Both the position numbers and the translations under genes were made by a program. Shown piece by piece: positions 6,414-8,113 of a DNA stretch of 8,113 nucleotides. Source of the stretch: an uncultured Ruminococcus sp. (GTDB lineage Bacteria; Bacillota; Clostridia; Oscillospirales; Ruminococcaceae); contig URWK01000053.1 in the NCBI GenBank assembly GCA_900551505.1, forward strand, positions 1 to 8,113. Direction: 5' to 3'. The notes under the pieces are model-generated. The model made no database searches. It was not told where the DNA came from and worked only from the letters and a program-made list of their open reading frames with translations. Position 1 is the stretch's first letter. Each line of letters begins with the position of its first letter.

Positions 6414-8021
6414 ATGTATAAAAGACTTGCAGGGCTGGTGTTTCTGATTGCAGTAATGTTTTCTTCGCTGTATATAAGAATTTTCGCAGTTATGAAAAAC
6501 GAGGAGTACAAGCAGGCAGGAATGAATCAGGGAACATATACACTTGACGCAGGCGTTTCATACGGCAATATCTATGACAGGAATTTAAGGCGACTGAATA
6601 ACAGAACTTACAGATATTTCACGGCAATCAACCCTACAGCAGAAGCAGTTAAAGAAATATTGCCGTTCGTGTCTGATAAAACAGAATTTTATAAGAAATT
6701 ACAGTACGGAAAACCTTTCGTGTGCGAAACCACAAAGAGCGATTTTGAAAGTTGTGACATAGAAAGTTTCGTCACTCCGGTAAGGGAAAGCAAAAATCAG
6801 ACAGCCTGCCATGTTGTCGGATATACTTCGGAGGGAAAAGGCGTTTCAGGGCTGGAATATGCGTTTAATGATTATCTTTCTTCGGAAAAATCCGTAAGTC
6901 AGGTTACTTACAGGATAAATGCAAAAGGTGCGGTAATTGAAGGCATGGAAAAGGAGCGTAAGGAGAACGGAGAAGTTAAAAGCGGTATAATTACAACGCT
7001 TGATACATCTATTCAGGATATTTGTGAGAAAGCAGGCGAAACGATAGAAAAAGGTGCTATAGTGGTCAGTGAAGTCGGTACGGGCGAAATTCTCGCTATG
7101 GCAAGTTTCCCGTCATATAATGTAAATCAGCTTGCGAAAGAAATGCATAACGAAAATTCTCCGATGATTAACAGAACGCTTTCCGCATATTGCGTGGGTT
7201 CGGCTTTTAAACTTGCGGTTTCTGCGGCTGCGATTGAAAGCGGACTTGAAGACTTTGAGTATGATTGCAAGGGAAGTATCAAAGTAGGCGGTCAGGTGTT
7301 CCGCTGTCACAATATAAAAGGTCACGGATTGCAGGATATGAATGATGCAACAGTGAATTCATGTAACTGCTACTTTATCGCACTCGGACAAAAGATTGAA
7401 AGTGAGAAGTTGCTCAATGTTTCATCGGCTTTAGGGTATGGCAGGGAATTCGTGCTTGCTGACGGGATAGTTTCGTCAAGGGGAAATCTTCAGACAAAAG
7501 ACGATATGGAGATAATGGCGGAAAAAGCTAATTTCTCATTCGGTCAGGGGAAACTGCTTGCTACGCCTTTACAAGTGAATTTAATGACTGCCACAATTGC
7601 GAATAACGGAATTTTCGTTCAGCCGAAATTAATTATCGGGAAAGCTGATGAAAATAATTTTATCCAATATGATGAAGTTCCGCAATATAATGAAGTCCGG
7701 GCGATAGAAGAAACAACAGCCCTTAAGCTCAGGAAGTTTATGGTAAATACGGTTCAGGGAAATCCCCTGTCACTTGCAAGACCTCAGAACACCACGGCAG
7801 GCGGAAAGACTTCAACCGCTCAGACGGGACGTTATGATGATAACGATACGGAACTTTGCAATGCGTGGATTACGGGCTTTTTCCCTGCCGAAAATCCGAA
7901 ATATGCGGTAACTGTACTTGTGGAAGACGGCGGTTCGGGCAATATCACGGCATCGCCGGTTTTCAGACAGATAGCGGAACAGATTATTTTACTCGGAACT
8001 CATGAAGAAACCGATAACTGA
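6414..8021 (+). CDS. Class B penicillin-binding protein (peptidoglycan D,D-transpeptidase, PbpA/FtsI-like)
   Basis: Membrane-anchored transpeptidase of 535 residues that cross-links peptidoglycan outside the membrane. One N-terminal helix (about residues 5-26) is followed by a short non-catalytic region with GNIYDRN (51-57) and HVVGYTSEGKGVSGLEYAF (133-151), both typical of class B PBPs. The transpeptidase domain begins near 190. Motifs: SAFK with nucleophile Ser263 and Lys266 (Val-Gly before it instead of the common Pro-Gly); SCN at 316-318; FGQG at 376-379; and KTS at 465-467, where Gly is the usual third residue. The start is the ATG at 6414, six bases after GGAGGG; a TTG 21 bases upstream is less likely. 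Nine cysteines lie in the exported part, including Cys285 and Cys298. Its small N-terminal region fits PbpA-like proteins found beside rodA/ftsW, but no such gene is visible here. Beyond the stop the sequence becomes unreliable, so the downstream neighbour is unknown. Confidence 0.93.
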   Translation: MYKRLAGLVFLIAVMFSSLYIRIFAVMKNEEYKQAGMNQGTYTLDAGVSYGNIYDRNLRRLNNRTYRYFTAINPTAEAVKEILPFVSDKTEFYKKLQYGKPFVCETTKSDFESCDIESFVTPVRESKNQTACHVVGYTSEGKGVSGLEYAFNDYLSSEKSVSQVTYRINAKGAVIEGMEKERKENGEVKSGIITTLDTSIQDICEKAGETIEKGAIVVSEVGTGEILAMASFPSYNVNQLAKEMHNENSPMINRTLSAYCVGSAFKLAVSAAAIESGLEDFEYDCKGSIKVGGQVFRCHNIKGHGLQDMNDATVNSCNCYFIALGQKIESEKLLNVSSALGYGREFVLADGIVSSRGNLQTKDDMEIMAEKANFSFGQGKLLATPLQVNLMTATIANNGIFVQPKLIIGKADENNFIQYDEVPQYNEVRAIEETTALKLRKFMVNTVQGNPLSLARPQNTTAGGKTSTAQTGRYDDNDTELCNAWITGFFPAENPKYAVTVLVEDGGSGNITASPVFRQIAEQIILLGTHEETDN

Positions 8022-8026
8022 AAACA

Positions 8027-8113
8027 GGGGGGGGGGGGGCGGCGGGGCCGCGGCCGGAAGCCGCAGGGCCCACAGAGAAAAAAAATAAATAAAGAAGAAA
8101 GATAAAAAAAAAA
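8027..8113. other. Low-complexity terminal stretch, probable assembly or sequencing artefact
   Basis: Six bases after the PBP stop the sequence becomes 13 consecutive G, then a very GC-rich segment to about 8075 that includes the palindrome GGCCGCGGCC (8046-8055). After that comes a purine-rich, mainly A tail to the end. The rest of the window is AT-rich and even in composition. No open frame, terminator or repeat of biological type is seen, so I would not annotate a gene here. Confidence 0.8.

Noticed and set aside
8046..8055. GGCCGCGGCC palindrome as a binding site or cloning scar
   Set aside because: It lies within the abnormal GC-rich end stretch, so a functional reading is not justified.

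Overview
The window looks like chromosome of a low-GC, anaerobic Gram-positive gut-type Clostridia, probably Oscillospiraceae/Ruminococcus-like. That guess rests on protein style, codon use, AGGAGG-type ribosome sites and consensus sigma-A promoters. It is not a database match. It holds six protein genes in two divergent blocks. No RNA gene, mobile element or CRISPR array is visible.

Leftward block (minus strand, 4603 down to 1): a perfect consensus sigma-A promoter (TTGACA-17-TATAAT) drives four genes in order. The first is a catalytically degenerate M16 peptidase homologue (YmfF type). The second is an active-site-intact M16 metallopeptidase (YmfH type, HFLEH). The third is prolipoprotein diacylglyceryl transferase (lgt), and the fourth is folD. 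ymfF and ymfH overlap by one base (TAATG), and ymfH and lgt are 2 bases apart, so these three are probably translationally coupled. folD follows after 61 bases that contain a 12-bp hairpin. Its U-tract lies on the side that would end rightward, not operon, transcription. folD runs to the window edge and lacks only the last base or so of its stop codon.

Centre (4517-4762): a divergent intergenic region carries the leftward promoter, an extended -10 promoter for the rightward gene, and a small AT-rich inverted repeat between them.

Rightward block (plus strand): first comes a secreted, membrane-tethered PIG-L family deacetylase, with signal peptide, probable beta-sandwich, zinc deacetylase domain, one C-terminal membrane helix and a lysine-rich tail. 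It ends in a strong palindromic terminator. Next is a class B penicillin-binding protein with SAFK, SCN and KTS catalytic motifs. Both products act outside the membrane, so this side is a cell-envelope region. A direct functional link between them is only inferred.

From about 8027 to 8113 the sequence changes abruptly to a 13-G run, a very GC-rich stretch and then an A-rich tail. This looks like a low-quality contig end rather than biology. No clearly new system is evident. The most interesting points are the PIG-L architecture, the M16 pair coupled to lgt, the oddly oriented hairpin before folD, and a possible three-codon minigene in the PIG-L leader.
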